This document shows, in pieces, positions 63,993-64,000 of a stretch of DNA of 64,000 nt. The DNA is from an uncultured Saprospiraceae bacterium. GTDB lineage: Bacteria; Bacteroidota; Bacteroidia; Chitinophagales; Saprospiraceae. Where the stretch lies: assembly GCA_937872385.1 (NCBI GenBank), contig CALMSO010000046.1:95679-159678 (forward strand). Reading direction: 5' to 3'. The notes beneath the pieces are model-generated. The model did not search any database, had not been told where the DNA came from, and was given only the letters and a program-made list of their open reading frames with translations. The translations under genes were made by a program, and so were the position numbers. Each line of letters opens with the position of its first letter. The first letter of the stretch is position 1.

Positions 63993-64000
63993 TGCAAGAT

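Larger units (their letters stand above)
63785..64000. other. AT-rich right end of the window
   Basis: No intact gene is visible. It contains the terminator at 63876-63921 and a plus-strand -7 box at 63985-63992. Confidence 0.4.

Overview
This window reads as chromosome of a Bacteroidota bacterium, most likely of the Saprospirales (Saprospiraceae, Lewinella or Haliscomenobacter relatives). The evidence is internal. Several secreted proteins end in type IX secretion (T9SS) sorting domains. Promoters follow the Bacteroidota TTTG / TAnnTTTG pattern rather than sigma-70 boxes. Start codons mostly lack Shine-Dalgarno sequences. Lineage-typical families such as SprB repeats, DUF6427, the Bcp/MazG/PrsW set and a gcvH-vanZ pair are present. 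The placement is inferred, because no rRNA or tRNA gene is visible.

Layout. 1-5.6 kb: the end of a hydroxypyruvate isomerase-like gene, ileS, a decayed HEPN-type gene, an MlaE permease and a small membrane protein. 5.6-11.1 kb (minus strand): an apparent operon of a Gfo/Idh/MocA oxidoreductase, a lipoprotein, an undecaprenyl-phosphate sugar transferase and a cohesin/dockerin-bearing T9SS cargo protein. 11.6-14.5 kb: a CBS-tailed site-2 protease, an OmpH/Skp chaperone and a glucosaminidase. 14.5-24.7 kb: two large T9SS cargo genes. The larger is 2689 residues, with dockerin-like and cohesin-like modules, four Kazal domains, sixteen SprB repeats and a PKD domain. 25.3-38.6 kb: mostly housekeeping and envelope genes (class V aminotransferase, aat, M23 peptidase, bcp, MazG, PrsW, hydrolase, SpoIIE phosphatase, TM2/TPR/SHOCT protein, CBS-ACT protein, BamA-like protein, nadK), closed by another T9SS cargo gene. 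38.9-52.4 kb: an uncharacterised helical protein, DUF6427, purQ / membrane MutS paralogue / purD, a methionine aminotransferase, fadD, gcvH-vanZ-tonB and a TPR protein. 52.5-62.2 kb: rpmH, frr, a zinc peptidase, serS, rho and metH. 62.2-64 kb: an AT-rich tail with a DUF5946 gene, a second-type methionine aminopeptidase and a GNAT fragment, which looks acquired.

The most distinctive content is the surface-protein system. Four secreted proteins share cohesin-like modules. Two of them also carry an unusual split dockerin-like module, with a conserved Trp/Gly-rich insert between its two calcium loops. This raises the possibility of a cohesin-dockerin surface assembly delivered by T9SS. A second layer is intergenic: several families of degenerate 7-8-nt word repeats (one invading the ileS reading frame), a recurring TTGATWATCAA palindrome, and a promoter-plus-terminator pair in a gene-free gap that may be a small RNA. 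No CRISPR array, insertion sequence, prophage or tRNA was seen.
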